Below, piece by piece: positions 1 through 10,351 of a DNA stretch of 64,000 nt. The stretch lies in contig PAPT01000024.1 of the NCBI GenBank assembly GCA_002708995.1, positions 1 through 64,000 on the forward strand, read 5' to 3'. The notes under the pieces were generated by a model. That model had not been told where the DNA came from. It ran no database searches and saw only the letters and a list, made by a program, of their open reading frames with translations. This DNA is from Geminicoccus sp. Its GTDB lineage: Bacteria > Pseudomonadota > Alphaproteobacteria > UBA7985. The translations under genes were made by a program, and so were the position numbers. Numbering within the stretch: position 1 is the stretch's first letter; every line of letters starts with the position of its first letter.

Positions 1-573
1 ATCGACGGCGACCAGATCATGGCGCTGATTGCGCTAAATATGCAGCAATCCGGCCGCCTGCGCGGGGAGGGGCTGGTGACCACGGTCATGTCCAACCTCG
101 GGCTCGAGCGTTTCCTGCAGTCCCACGATCTGCGGATGGAGCGGACCCGGGTCGGTGACCGCTTCGTGCTCGAACGCATGCGCGACCTGGGCTGGAATTT
201 CGGCGGGGAGCAGTCCGGGCACATGATCCTGTCCGACTACGCCACCACCGGCGACGGCATGGTCGCAGCGCTGCAGGTGCTGGCCGTCATGGTGCGGCAG
301 CAGCGCCGGGCGAGCGAGGTGCTCAACCTCGTCACCCCCGTGCCGCAGGTGCTCAAAAACGTCCGCTTCACGGGCGCAAACCCGCTCGACGGCGGTCCGG
401 TGCAGGCGCTGATCGCGACCGCAGAGCAGGAATTCGGTGACGCTGGCCGGCTGGTCATCCGCAAGTCGGGCACCGAACCGCTGATCCGGATCATGGCCGA
501 GGGCGATGACGCTGCGCAGGTCGAAGCCGTGGTCGACCGCATCTGCGAGGCTGTGCAGGCGCAGGCGGGCTGA
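1..573 (+). CDS. glmM: Phosphoglucosamine mutase, C-terminal part (5' truncated by window edge)
   Basis: Frame open from base 1 ([36 protein letters not shown]...); GGEQSGHMI and [15 protein letters not shown] phosphohexomutase motifs. Confidence 0.95.
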   Translation: MDGDQIMALIALNMQQSGRLRGEGLVTTVMSNLGLERFLQSHDLRMERTRVGDRFVLERMRDLGWNFGGEQSGHMILSDYATTGDGMVAALQVLAVMVRQQRRASEVLNLVTPVPQVLKNVRFTGANPLDGGPVQALIATAEQEFGDAGRLVIRKSGTEPLIRIMAEGDDAAQVEAVVDRICEAVQAQAG

Positions 574-609
574 GACGGCGCAACACCAATTGACTGAAGG
601 GGCAGGGGT

Positions 610-1452
610 ATGAAGGGCCGGGTTCTCATCGTTGCCGGATCGGATTCCGGCGGCGGCGCCGGGATACAGGCGGACATCAAGACAGTGACGGCGCTGGGCG
701 GCTTTGCCATGACGGCGCTGACGGCGCTGACCGCGCAGAACACGCGCGGGGTGCACGGTATCCACGCGGTGCCAGAGGCCTTCATCACCCAGCAGATCGA
801 CGTGGTGCTGAGCGATCTGGGCGCCGATGCGGTCAAGACCGGCATGCTGCACAGCCTGGCCGTGATCGAAACCGTGGTGGCGGCATTGGCGCAGACCGAC
901 GCGCCGCTGGTCGTTGACCCGGTAATGCGGGCCAAGGGCGGTGCAGCCCTGCTCCAGCCCGAAGCGCAGGCTGCGCTGACTGAAATGCTGTTGCCGCGCG
1001 CGGCGGTGCTGACCCCCAATGTCCCCGAGGCCGAAGCGCTGACCGGGATGAGCATCGAGACGGCCGCCGACCTGCGCCGGGTCGGCGAAGCCCTGCTGGC
1101 GCTGGGCCCGCAGGCGGTGCTGATGAAGGGCGGGCACCTGCCCGGTGCAGCCATGACTGACCTGCTGGTGACGGCCGAGGGGGCGAGCGCCATCGGTCTG
1201 GGCCGGGCGCGGCGCGAGACGCCCCATACCCACGGCACCGGCTGCACGCTGGCCAGCGCCATCACCGCCGGGCTGGCCCAGCAGATGATCCTGCAGCGCG
1301 CCGTTGAGCGCGCCGTCGCTTATGTCGACCGGGCCATCGCCAGCGCCCCGGGCTTCGGCGGCGGGCACGGCCCCATCAATCACGCGCATCCGCTCGATGC
1401 TGCGGCCGAGGACTGGTTTGCGGCCGATGCCGTGGACGAAACCGTGGTTTGA
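610..1452 (+). CDS. thiD: Hydroxymethylpyrimidine/phosphomethylpyrimidine kinase
   Basis: MKGRVLIVAGSDSGGGAGIQADIKT...HGTGCTLASAI typical ThiD motifs. Confidence 0.95.
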   Translation: MKGRVLIVAGSDSGGGAGIQADIKTVTALGGFAMTALTALTAQNTRGVHGIHAVPEAFITQQIDVVLSDLGADAVKTGMLHSLAVIETVVAALAQTDAPLVVDPVMRAKGGAALLQPEAQAALTEMLLPRAAVLTPNVPEAEALTGMSIETAADLRRVGEALLALGPQAVLMKGGHLPGAAMTDLLVTAEGASAIGLGRARRETPHTHGTGCTLASAITAGLAQQMILQRAVERAVAYVDRAIASAPGFGGGHGPINHAHPLDAAAEDWFAADAVDETVV

Positions 1453-1521
1453 AGCCGTTCGACCGCATTCCCGCGAAACTCCCGTGACCTGACGGCGCGA
1501 CCAACGACAAGGAAAGCCGAG

Positions 1522-2256
1522 ATGACCCGTAAACTGTTCCTCGAAGACGCCTATCAGCGTTCCTGCACCGCCCGCGTGGAGGCGATCACCGCCGAGGGCG
1601 GGGTCGTGCTCGACCAGTCGGTGTTCTACGCCACCGGCGGGGGGCAGCCTGGCGACAGCGGCTGGCTGCGGCTCTCAGGCGGCGCAGAAGCCGCCATCGG
1701 CACATGCATCAAGGGCGAGGGCGACGCGCTGGTTCTGCTCCCCGCCGAGGGGCCCATCGACGGATTACGCGTGGACGACAGCGTCGAGGCCGTGCTTGAC
1801 TGGGACCGCCGCTTTGCGCATATGGCCATGCACACCAGCCTGCATTTGCTCTGCGCCAGCGTCGATGCCGGCGTCACCGGCGGTTCGATCGGTGTGGAGA
1901 AATCGCGGCTGGACTTTGATCTCGAAGAAAGCCCGGACAAGGAAGCGCTGGAAGAACGCCTCAATGCCCTGATCGCCGGCGCCCATGCCGTGAGCGCCTC
2001 GACCATCACCGCCGAGGAACTCGACGCCCAGCCCGAGCTGGTGCGGACCATGTCCGTGGCCCCGCCCCGGGATGCCAGCGGCCTGATCCGGGTGGTGCAG
2101 ATCGGGGTAGAAGACGACAGCGTCGATTTCCAGCCCTGCGGCGGCACCCACGTCGCCAACACCAGCGACATCGGCCGGGTGCGGGTCGGCAAGATCGAGA
2201 AAAAGGGACGGCAGAACCGCCGGATCAACATCCACTGGGAACCAGCCGCCGCCTAA
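1522..2256 (+). CDS. Alanyl-tRNA editing (AlaX-type) protein
   Basis: TGGGQPGDSG, HTSLH and CGGTHVANTSDIG zinc/editing-site motifs of the AlaRS/ThrRS second additional domain. Confidence 0.85.
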   Translation: MTRKLFLEDAYQRSCTARVEAITAEGGVVLDQSVFYATGGGQPGDSGWLRLSGGAEAAIGTCIKGEGDALVLLPAEGPIDGLRVDDSVEAVLDWDRRFAHMAMHTSLHLLCASVDAGVTGGSIGVEKSRLDFDLEESPDKEALEERLNALIAGAHAVSASTITAEELDAQPELVRTMSVAPPRDASGLIRVVQIGVEDDSVDFQPCGGTHVANTSDIGRVRVGKIEKKGRQNRRINIHWEPAAA

Positions 2257-2368
2257 ACTGGCTGCAGCGCGCGTTGGTGCAAAGCAGCCTCTAGGCTGGC
2301 CGGGTTGTGCTGACCCGGTCCGGCGTGCTGTATCTTGGTCGTAATAAACAGCGCAGAGGGCTGCCGCC

Positions 2369-3400
2369 ATGGGCGACGCTCCATCCTTGCTCCCCGCTGG
2401 CCTCGAAGACCAGCTGCCGCCCTGGGCCGAAGCCGAGGCGGAAGCGCTCAGCCTTATCCTCGGCGCCGCGCGTAGCTTTGGCTATGATCGGGTCAAGCCG
2501 CCCTTGCTCGAATACGAAGACACCCTCACCGCCTTCGCCCCGGATGCCCTGCGCAAGGGCTTCAAGCTCGCCGACCCACAGGCCGAGGGCCTGCTGGTCC
2601 TGCGTTCGGACAAGACCGGGCAGGTGGTGCGCATCGCCCAGACTCGCCTGAAAGACGAACCTCGGCCCCTGCGCCTGTCCTACGGTGGGCAGGTGCTGCG
2701 CGCCAAGGGGTCGCAGCTGCGCCCGGAGCGGCAGTTCACCCAGGCCGGGGTCGAGCTGATCGGGGTGCCTGAGGGAGCTGAGACCCGGGCGCTGGTGGAG
2801 ATTGCTGACCTGTGCCTGACCGCGCTGGGAACGATCGGGGTCGAGGACATCACGCTGGATCTGACCCTGCCGCATCTGGCGCGCGAGGCAGCGGGTGGCG
2901 ACAGTGCGCTGATCCGGGCGCTGAGCGAACGCAACGCGGCACTGGCCGGAGACGCCGGGGCGGCGGGCGAGCAAGTCGCAGCCCTGATCGGTGCCTTTGG
3001 CTCGTGGGATACAGCGATCGATGCGCTGGCAGCCGCAGGCCCGTCCCCGCAGATGACCGCCGCCGCTGCCGGAGTGCGCGCCGTGGCCGAGGCCATGCAG
3101 GATCGCCACCCCAAGGCGGAGATCATGCTCGATCCCGCCGAACTGCGCGGCTTTGACTACCACAGCGGGCTGTCGTTCGTGCTCTACGCCAAGGGGATCC
3201 GTGGCGAGCTCGGCCGGGGTGGGCTCTACCCCGCCGGCGAGGAGCAGGCGGCGGGCTTCACGCTCTATATGGATACGATCCTGCGCGCCCTGCCTGCGCC
3301 CGTCCGGCCCGAGAAGGTCTGGGTCGCGGCCGACGCCGATGCGGGCGAGATCGCGCGCCGCCGGGGGGCGGGCGAGGTGATCGTCGCGGATCTGGACTGA
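2369..3400 (+). CDS. hisZ: ATP phosphoribosyltransferase regulatory subunit (HisS-like)
   Basis: Class II aaRS-like fold motifs, [16 protein letters not shown], located before purA. Confidence 0.8.
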   Translation: MGDAPSLLPAGLEDQLPPWAEAEAEALSLILGAARSFGYDRVKPPLLEYEDTLTAFAPDALRKGFKLADPQAEGLLVLRSDKTGQVVRIAQTRLKDEPRPLRLSYGGQVLRAKGSQLRPERQFTQAGVELIGVPEGAETRALVEIADLCLTALGTIGVEDITLDLTLPHLAREAAGGDSALIRALSERNAALAGDAGAAGEQVAALIGAFGSWDTAIDALAAAGPSPQMTAAAAGVRAVAEAMQDRHPKAEIMLDPAELRGFDYHSGLSFVLYAKGIRGELGRGGLYPAGEEQAAGFTLYMDTILRALPAPVRPEKVWVAADADAGEIARRRGAGEVIVADLD

Positions 3401-3464
3401 CCCGAGTTCGGTTCCGCGAACCGCCCAACACTCACACCGAAGTTGCACAACGAGAAGACTGAAC

Positions 3465-4757
3465 ATGGCGAACGTGGCTGTCGTAGGCTCCCAGTGGGGC
3501 GACGAAGGAAAAGGCAAAATCGTGGACTGGCTGTCCGAACGCGCCGACGTGGTGGTGCGGTTTCAGGGCGGGCATAACGCCGGCCACACGCTGGTCGTCG
3601 ACGATGTCACCTACGCGCTGTCGCTGCTGCCCTCCGGTGTGGTGCGCAAGGGCAAGCAGGCCCTGATCGGTAACGGCGTCGTGCTCGACCCCTGGGCGCT
3701 GGTCGACGAGATCGAGCGCTGCCGGCAGTTGGGGCTGGAGATCGACGAGCGCCGCCTCGGCATCGCTGAGAACACGCCGCTGATCCTGCCCGTTCATTCT
3801 GCGCTGGATCACGCCCGGGAACGGGCACGCGGCGCCGAGAAAATCGGCACCACCGGGCGCGGCATCGGCCCCGCCTACGAGGACAAAGTCGCCCGCCGGG
3901 CGGTACGCCTGTCCGACCTCGCCGACGAAGACCGCCTGCGCGGGGCGCTGACCGAGCTGTTCCGCCATCACAGCGCGCTGGCGCGCGGCATGGGCGAGCC
4001 AGAGCCGGATTTCGATGAGCACCTGCGGATGCTGCAGGAGGTTGCACCCATGGTGCTGCCCTACCGCGCCCGCGTCTGGCAGCAGCTGGCCGAAGCCCGC
4101 CGCCGCCGGGAGCGCGTGCTGTTCGAGGGCGCGCAGGGCGCGATGCTCGACATCGATCACGGTACCTTCCCGTTCGTCACCTCGTCCAACACCGTCGCCG
4201 GGCAGGCCTCGGCGGGCGCAGGCGTTGGCCCGGCACAGGTCGGCTACGTGCTGGGCATTACCAAGGCCTACACCACGCGCGTCGGCTCCGGCCCGTTCCC
4301 GACCGAGCTGGACGACGAGGTTGGCACCCGTCTAGGTGAGCGCGGCCGCGAATTCGGCACCGTCACCGGGCGCAAGCGCCGCTGCGGCTGGTTCGACGCG
4401 GTCATGGTCCGGCAGGCGGTGCAGATTTCCGGGATCAGCGGCATTGCCTTCACCAAGCTCGACGTGCTCGACGGCTTTGACGAGCTGCGTATCTGCGTCG
4501 GCTACCGGCTGGGCGACGAACGCATCGACTACTTCCCCACGGCGCCGGATGAACAGGCAGCCGTCGAGCCGATCTACGAGGTTGTGCCCGGCTGGTCGGA
4601 AAGCACCTTTGGCGCGCGGTCGTGGGCAGACCTGCCGGCGAACTGCGTCAAGTACGTGCGCCACGTCGAGGAGCTGATCGGGGTGCCGATTGCGCTGCTG
4701 TCGACCTCGCCCAAGCGCGAAGACACCATCCTTGTCCGCGACCCGTTCGAGGACTAA
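3465..4757 (+). CDS. purA: Adenylosuccinate synthetase
   Basis: [44 protein letters not shown]. Confidence 0.98.
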   Translation: MANVAVVGSQWGDEGKGKIVDWLSERADVVVRFQGGHNAGHTLVVDDVTYALSLLPSGVVRKGKQALIGNGVVLDPWALVDEIERCRQLGLEIDERRLGIAENTPLILPVHSALDHARERARGAEKIGTTGRGIGPAYEDKVARRAVRLSDLADEDRLRGALTELFRHHSALARGMGEPEPDFDEHLRMLQEVAPMVLPYRARVWQQLAEARRRRERVLFEGAQGAMLDIDHGTFPFVTSSNTVAGQASAGAGVGPAQVGYVLGITKAYTTRVGSGPFPTELDDEVGTRLGERGREFGTVTGRKRRCGWFDAVMVRQAVQISGISGIAFTKLDVLDGFDELRICVGYRLGDERIDYFPTAPDEQAAVEPIYEVVPGWSESTFGARSWADLPANCVKYVRHVEELIGVPIALLSTSPKREDTILVRDPFED

Positions 4758-4802
4758 TCACAGGGGGAGGCTCCGGCATCCCGGCAGAAGGCTGAACGCA
4801 CC

Positions 4803-5441
4803 ATGACCCAGATCGCCCCTTCCTTGCTCGCCTGCGACTTCGGCAACCTCGAAGCCGAGGTGTGCGCCGTCGAGGCCGGCGGTGCCGACATGCATCACAT
4901 CGACATCATGGACGGGCACTTCGTGCCCAACCTCTCCTTTGGTCTGCCGGTGGTCGAGGCCATTGCGCGGGCGGCGTCGATCCCGCTCGATGTGCACCTG
5001 ATGATCGAGCCCTACGAGCCCTATCTCGACGCCTTTCGAGACGCCGGAGCGCACCGCATCGCGGTCCACGTCGAGGCTAGCCCGCACCCGCACCGGGCGC
5101 TGCAGGCGATCCGCGACATGGGGCTGGTCGCCGGGCTGGCGCTCAATCCCGGTACGCCGCTGGAAACTGTCATGCCGCTGCTGAACTCGGTTGATCAGGT
5201 TGTGCTGATGTCGGTGAACCCCGGCTTCGGGGGGCAGCGCTTTATTCCCGAAACGCTGGAGCGTGTCGCCCAGCTGAGGTCGATGATCGGTGACTGGTCG
5301 ATCGATATTGAGATTGATGGTGGTGTGGGCGAGGGCAATGCCCGCGATCTGATCAATGCCGGGGCAACGATCCTCGTTGCTGGCACCAGCGTGTTCAAGG
5401 CCGAGGACTACGGCACGGCCATCGCGGCGCTGCGCGCCTGA
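4803..5441 (+). CDS. rpe: Ribulose-phosphate 3-epimerase
   Basis: IAPSLLACDFGNLEAEV, HIDIMDGHFVPNLSFG, MSVNPGFGGQRFIP. Confidence 0.97.
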   Translation: MTQIAPSLLACDFGNLEAEVCAVEAGGADMHHIDIMDGHFVPNLSFGLPVVEAIARAASIPLDVHLMIEPYEPYLDAFRDAGAHRIAVHVEASPHPHRALQAIRDMGLVAGLALNPGTPLETVMPLLNSVDQVVLMSVNPGFGGQRFIPETLERVAQLRSMIGDWSIDIEIDGGVGEGNARDLINAGATILVAGTSVFKAEDYGTAIAALRA

Positions 5442-5942
5442 GGCCGTTTCTGCCTGTCGGTACAGTTGCTGATCTGCTTGCTTGGAGAGAAACGCCGGCG
5501 ATGCCCTGTTTATGGGGGTGAGACTGGTACCGCCGACGCTCTGCTATGCTCGAAGCCCGTGGCAGCTGGGTTCGAGTTCCTTCGTGCAGTTGGACCTCAG
5601 GACGGTTGGGGAGGTGTAGGCCGACGTCTGATCGTGCTCGCCAATGCACCAGGCGTGATGCAACTTGATTCAGTTCAATAAATCTTAAAGTAGCGGAAAG
5701 TCTAGTAAATTATGTAATTGCGATACAAAATCAAGTGAAAAAACACCTTTGGGTTTGGTTAAATGAGTGAAATCTCGTTTTTAGGGGTGTTCTGGGCAGA
5801 TTTTTAGCGGGCTGGGACCGCTTTGAGGTCCCGAAACAGCGGTCTGGAACGACTTTTGCTTGTAGTGACTCGATAGATTATGAGCCTTATGCGCCCAATT
5901 GCGGTAAGCTGAGCTGGTTTTTGAACATAGGATCTTCAGCGC

Positions 5943-7214
5943 ATGCGCATTTTTCAGCGTCTGACCCGAACCGACGGCTCCCGCCGCCCCCCGTCCCTCG
6001 TCGTTCTCGCCGCAGCGCCCCTGATGGCGCTGGGGCTGGCGTTGGGGGTCACCGCGCCTGCGCAGGATGCGCGGGTGATCGACGTGAGCATGGAGAGCCG
6101 CGCGGCCGAGAGCGCGCTGACCGGCTGCAGCGGGCAGAGCAATCGCCTGCTGCGCTTCGTCGGTGGCTCCTACGTCACCAAGCACGACGTCTGCCGCGTT
6201 GGTGAAGCGCTGGCGGTGGAGCAGGCACGGCTGGGCGCCATGGCGCTGGCAAATCGTGCGCTGGAGGCCGAGCGCGATGGCGCGATTGCCCGCGCTGACA
6301 CCCTGCAGGCCGAGGTTACAGCGCTGGGCCAGTGCCGCGCCGATGAACTTCAGGCCGAGCTGGATCAGCGCGAGGCCGAGACCAACACCCTGCTCGCCAT
6401 GCAGGAGAGCCTGACCACGCAAATCGCCGGGCTGGATCAGCGGGTCGAAGCCTGTCAGGCCGAGATGGAGGGGCAAGCCAGCACCGAAGCCGACCTGCGC
6501 GATAAAATCGCAGCGCTGCAGGCTGATCTCGCCGCCGCCGAGGCTGCGGCGCGTCAGGCCAGCGACGACAGCGCGGCTGAGATTGCCCGGTTGCAGAGCC
6601 TGCTTGATCAGGCGCTGTCGCAGGCAGAAGCCGCACAGACCGACTTTGCTGCCGTGGGTGAGATGGCCGGTGATCTGGCCGCCGCACAGGCTGAAATCGA
6701 GCGCCTCGAAGGGGTGATTGAGGCCGATGCAGGGGCGGCTGAGGCGACCTCGGCTGCCACCGCCCTGAACCAAGGCTTGCAGGCCTGGTCCACCGTCGCC
6801 AGTCAGGCACGGCCGGAGGTCGAGGGTCTGGCCCTGCCCGGAGACAGCCTCGTGCTCTCGGGCTCTGAATCGATTTTCCTGACCGGCAGTGCCGAGATCA
6901 GCGAAACCGGGCAGGCGTTGCTCGACGAGCTGGCCGCCGAAATCCTGTCGATCATGGCAACGCTGCCCGCGGACGCTGATTGGCGGCTGGAGGTGCAGGG
7001 CCACGCCGATATCCGGCCCACGGGCGCGCGCTGGCCGTCAAACTGGGAGCTGTCGGCCTATCGGGCGTCGGCAGCCGTGCGGGTGCTGGCTGAAGCCGGC
7101 GTGCCGGTGGAAAGGCTGGCTGCGGTCGGGCTGGGCGAGTATCACCCGCTGGTCGATGAAGCCAGGCAGGCAGCCTACGCGATGAACCGTCGGCTGGAGC
7201 TGCGGTTCCGCTAG
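5943..7214 (+). CDS. OmpA-family peptidoglycan-binding protein with long Ala/Glu-rich coiled coil
   Basis: Signal-like N-terminus, coiled-coil composition, C-terminal OmpA-like QGHADIRPTG...ELSAYRASAAVRVLAEAGVPVERLAAVGLGEYHP. Confidence 0.8.
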   Translation: MRIFQRLTRTDGSRRPPSLVVLAAAPLMALGLALGVTAPAQDARVIDVSMESRAAESALTGCSGQSNRLLRFVGGSYVTKHDVCRVGEALAVEQARLGAMALANRALEAERDGAIARADTLQAEVTALGQCRADELQAELDQREAETNTLLAMQESLTTQIAGLDQRVEACQAEMEGQASTEADLRDKIAALQADLAAAEAAARQASDDSAAEIARLQSLLDQALSQAEAAQTDFAAVGEMAGDLAAAQAEIERLEGVIEADAGAAEATSAATALNQGLQAWSTVASQARPEVEGLALPGDSLVLSGSESIFLTGSAEISETGQALLDELAAEILSIMATLPADADWRLEVQGHADIRPTGARWPSNWELSAYRASAAVRVLAEAGVPVERLAAVGLGEYHPLVDEARQAAYAMNRRLELRFR

Positions 7215-7273
7215 GCGGCTGAGGCTGAGGCTTTGACGCCGGGGACAGGAAACAGGAAACGGGGTTCGGGAAC

Positions 7274-7582
7274 ATGAACGCACGACGGATTATCGCTCTG
7301 GTATTGGGGGTGGCAGCGGCCCTGAGCCTGCTCGCCAAGTTCGGGCTGCTGCGCGCGGTCGGGCTGGACGATTTTCCGTTCTGGCTGATCTGGCCGCTGA
7401 CCGTCGCCGGTCTGGCAGGTGCGGTGATGCTGTGGTTCGTCCCGGGGGGGCAGGGCAGTGGCGCCAGTTCAGCCGTGCCCGACGAGGACACCGCGCAGGC
7501 GCTGGCGACCCGTGATGCCCGGATCGCCTCGCTCGAAGTCGAGCTGGCGCAGGTGAAAATGGCGGTGCAGGACGAGGACTGA
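7274..7582 (+). CDS. Small membrane protein, unknown function
   Basis: ORF directly downstream of the OmpA-family gene; two hydrophobic segments. Confidence 0.6.
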   Translation: MNARRIIALVLGVAAALSLLAKFGLLRAVGLDDFPFWLIWPLTVAGLAGAVMLWFVPGGQGSGASSAVPDEDTAQALATRDARIASLEVELAQVKMAVQDED

Positions 7583-7613
7583 CCGCCCCGGCTGCGAGCG
7601 CGGCCGAGTGCGG

Positions 7614-8579
7614 CTAGGGCTTGATCACCACTTTGCCGACCGACTGACGGTTGGCGAGGGCTTCGAGGCCCTTGGTCGCCTCATCCAGCGAATAGACCGC
7701 CGAGACGTGGGGCCGAAGCTGGCCTTCCTTGAGCCAGTGGGTCAGCTGCACCAGTGATTTCATCAGCACGCTGGGATTGTTGCGGGCGTAGCTGCCCCAG
7801 TACACCCCTACCACCGAGATGTTCTTGACCAGCAGCAGGTTGGCCGGCACCTGCGGGATCTCGCCCGAGGCAAAGCCAACGGTGAGTAGCCGTCCTTCGA
7901 ATTTCATACAGCGGAGCATGGTGTTGAAGGCATCCCCGCCAACCACGTCGTAGCCGACGTCAGCCCCGCCCAGCGCCTTGACCTTGTCGCGCAGGTCGGG
8001 ATCGGCCACGTCGAAGACGTGATCCGCGCCGTGTTCGGCCACCAGTGCGCGCTTTTCTTCGGTGCTGGCCAGACCGATCACGGTGGCGCCCATCATTTTG
8101 CCGATTTCCAGCGCGGTCAGGCCAACCCCGCCCGACGCGCCGTTGATGATCAGGGTTTCCCCTGCCTTGAGCTGCGCGCGGGTTTCCAGCGCTACGTGCG
8201 ATGTGCCGTAGGCGACGGTGAAGGCGGCGGCGTCGGTGAAGTCGATCCCGTCGGGCAGGGGGATCAGCGTGTCGGCAGCGGCCAGCGCGATTTCGGCAAA
8301 GCCGCCCACGGAGGTCAGGGCCATGACCCGCTGGCCCAGTGCGATGCCCTTCACGCCCTCACCCAGTGCAATAACCTCGCCCGCGACCTCGGAGCCGGGG
8401 ACGAAGGGCAGATCGGGCCGCTCCTGATACTTGCCCTGAATGATCAGCGTGTCGGCGAAATTGACCCCGCAGGCGTGGACCCGGACCGCGACCTGGCGCT
8501 TGCCCGGCAAGGGGTCGGGGATCTCCTGCACCCGGTGAGAATTAATGGGGCCAAGGGTTTCGCAGACCAGAGCGCGCAT
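7614..8579 (-). CDS. NADPH:quinone oxidoreductase family protein (zinc-independent MDR)
   Basis: VHACGVNFADTLIIQGKYQ, GASGGVGLTALEIGKMMGA. Confidence 0.9.
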   Translation of the reverse strand: MRALVCETLGPINSHRVQEIPDPLPGKRQVAVRVHACGVNFADTLIIQGKYQERPDLPFVPGSEVAGEVIALGEGVKGIALGQRVMALTSVGGFAEIALAAADTLIPLPDGIDFTDAAAFTVAYGTSHVALETRAQLKAGETLIINGASGGVGLTALEIGKMMGATVIGLASTEEKRALVAEHGADHVFDVADPDLRDKVKALGGADVGYDVVGGDAFNTMLRCMKFEGRLLTVGFASGEIPQVPANLLLVKNISVVGVYWGSYARNNPSVLMKSLVQLTHWLKEGQLRPHVSAVYSLDEATKGLEALANRQSVGKVVIKP

Positions 8580-8633
8580 GATGGGAAGTCCTTTTTTCCT
8601 GTCTTACTGTCTTTCTGATCCGGCCGTCCCAGA

Positions 8634-8987
8634 TCACTTGAAGCCATACTGGCAGGCCATGGTCACCCGCCGCAAGTCGTCCCGGATCTGAAGCGGCTGA
8701 GATGCCGGGAAGGCGTAGTTCTCCGGCGTGCCGGGGCAGTTCTTGTGCGCGTGCCAGAGCACGCCGTCGTCTGAAATCACCGAGGGGTCGTAGACGGCGA
8801 GAAAAGTCGGCCCGTCCAGCTCAAACACCATCACCGGGGCCTGGCGGGTCAGCGTGCCGGGGGCGGGTAGTTCGTCGAAGGTCGGCCCGGGGGCCAGATC
8901 GGTGGCGTCACAGCCCGATAGCCAGAACAGCGCGCCGACCAGCGCACTCGCCGTGATCAGGCTTGGCGGGATCAGGCCCGGCGCCAC
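8634..8987 (-). CDS. Putative small lipoprotein, unknown function
   Basis: Hydrophobic N-terminus with lipobox-like FWLSGC; overlaps the cysS 3' end. Confidence 0.5.
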   Translation of the reverse strand: MAPGLIPPSLITASALVGALFWLSGCDATDLAPGPTFDELPAPGTLTRQAPVMVFELDGPTFLAVYDPSVISDDGVLWHAHKNCPGTPENYAFPASQPLQIRDDLRRVTMACQYGFK

Positions 8988-10351
8988 GTGGTCCCGCCTG
9001 CGCCGTCTTCGAGCACGATCCCGGTCTCGGTCAGCTGGTCCCGGATCGCGTCCGCGCGGCCGAAGTCGCGGGCCTTCTTGGCCTCAGCCCGTTCCGCGAT
9101 CAGCGCGTCGATGTCGTTGGGGCTCAGCCCTGCATCCCCGCCCGTCCCCGCGCCTTCACCCGCGCCACCGCCACCTCGGAACCACTGGTCCGGCGTAAGC
9201 TGGAGCAGGCCGAGGAATTGCGCGGCAGCGGCGAGCTGGTCGGACTGTCCGCGTAGGGTGTCGATTTCAGCCATGGCCTGCGGGGTGTTGAGGTCGTCGC
9301 GGATAGCATTCAGGACCGCTTCGGGCACCTTGTCTGCCGGGGTCACTCCGTCCCACACGCGGTACCAGCCATCGAGCCGGTTCTTGGCTTCGGTCAGCTT
9401 AGCCTGCGTGAAGTCCAGGGGCGCACGATAGTGCCCCGAAAGCAGCGACAGCCGCAGGGTCTCTCCCCGGTGGCCCTGCCCCAACAGGTCGCGCACGGTG
9501 AAAAAGTTGCCCAGTGACTTGGACATTTTCTGCCCTTCGACCATCAGCATGCCGTTGTGCAGCCAGGTGCGGGCCATGTGCGCGGTTTCGTTGGCGCAGC
9601 GGCTCTGGGCGATTTCGTTTTCGTGGTGGGGAAAGATCAGATCGTTGCCGCCGGCGTGGATGTCGAAGACCTCGCCCAGAATGGCCTTGGACATGGCCGA
9701 ACATTCGATGTGCCAGCCCGGGCGGCCCCGGCCCCAGGGGCTGTCGAAGGTGGCGTGGTCTGGCTCGTCGGGCTTCTGCGGTTTCCACAGCACGAAGTCG
9801 GAAGGATCGCGCTTGGCCGAGCTGACCTCGACCCGCGCGCCGGCGATGATATCGTCCTGACTGCGGCGGGAGAGCTGGCCGTAGTCCGGCATGGAGGGCA
9901 CGTGGAACAGCACGTTGCCATCGTCGGCGGGGTAGGCGTGGCCCTTGTCGATCAGGGTCTGGATCATGGCAATCATCTCGTCGATGTATTCGGTGGCGCG
10001 CGGCTGGTTGGTCACCGACAGTACGCACAGCGCCTCCAGATCATCCAGATAGTCCTGCGTCGAACCGGCGGTTAGGTCGGCGATGGAAACGCCGGTCTCC
10101 AGCGCGCGGGCGATGATCTTGTCATCGACGTCGGTGATGTTGCGGACAAAGGCGACATTCGCGACGCCGAAATCATGGCGCAGCAGGCGATGCAGCATGT
10201 CGAAGTTGACCGCCGAGCGGGCATTGCCCAGATGCGCAAGGTCGTAGACCGTGGGGCCGCAGAGGTAGACGCCGACCCGGCCCGGGACCATGGGCTCGAA
10301 GGGTTCAAGCTGCCGGGTCAGGGTGTTGGTCAGGCGGATGGCGCTGCTCAT
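8972..10351 (-). CDS. cysS: Cysteinyl-tRNA synthetase
   Basis: VYLCGPTVYDLAHLGNARSAV, WHIECSAMS, KMSKSLGNFFTV. Confidence 0.97.
   Translation of the reverse strand: MSSAIRLTNTLTRQLEPFEPMVPGRVGVYLCGPTVYDLAHLGNARSAVNFDMLHRLLRHDFGVANVAFVRNITDVDDKIIARALETGVSIADLTAGSTQDYLDDLEALCVLSVTNQPRATEYIDEMIAMIQTLIDKGHAYPADDGNVLFHVPSMPDYGQLSRRSQDDIIAGARVEVSSAKRDPSDFVLWKPQKPDEPDHATFDSPWGRGRPGWHIECSAMSKAILGEVFDIHAGGNDLIFPHHENEIAQSRCANETAHMARTWLHNGMLMVEGQKMSKSLGNFFTVRDLLGQGHRGETLRLSLLSGHYRAPLDFTQAKLTEAKNRLDGWYRVWDGVTPADKVPEAVLNAIRDDLNTPQAMAEIDTLRGQSDQLAAAAQFLGLLQLTPDQWFRGGGGAGEGAGTGGDAGLSPNDIDALIAERAEAKKARDFGRADAIRDQLTETGIVLEDGAGGTTWRRA

Noticed and set aside
5560-5610. GGTTCGAGTTCC T-loop-like string suggesting a tRNA
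   Set aside because: No matching acceptor, anticodon or T-stem complement could be built
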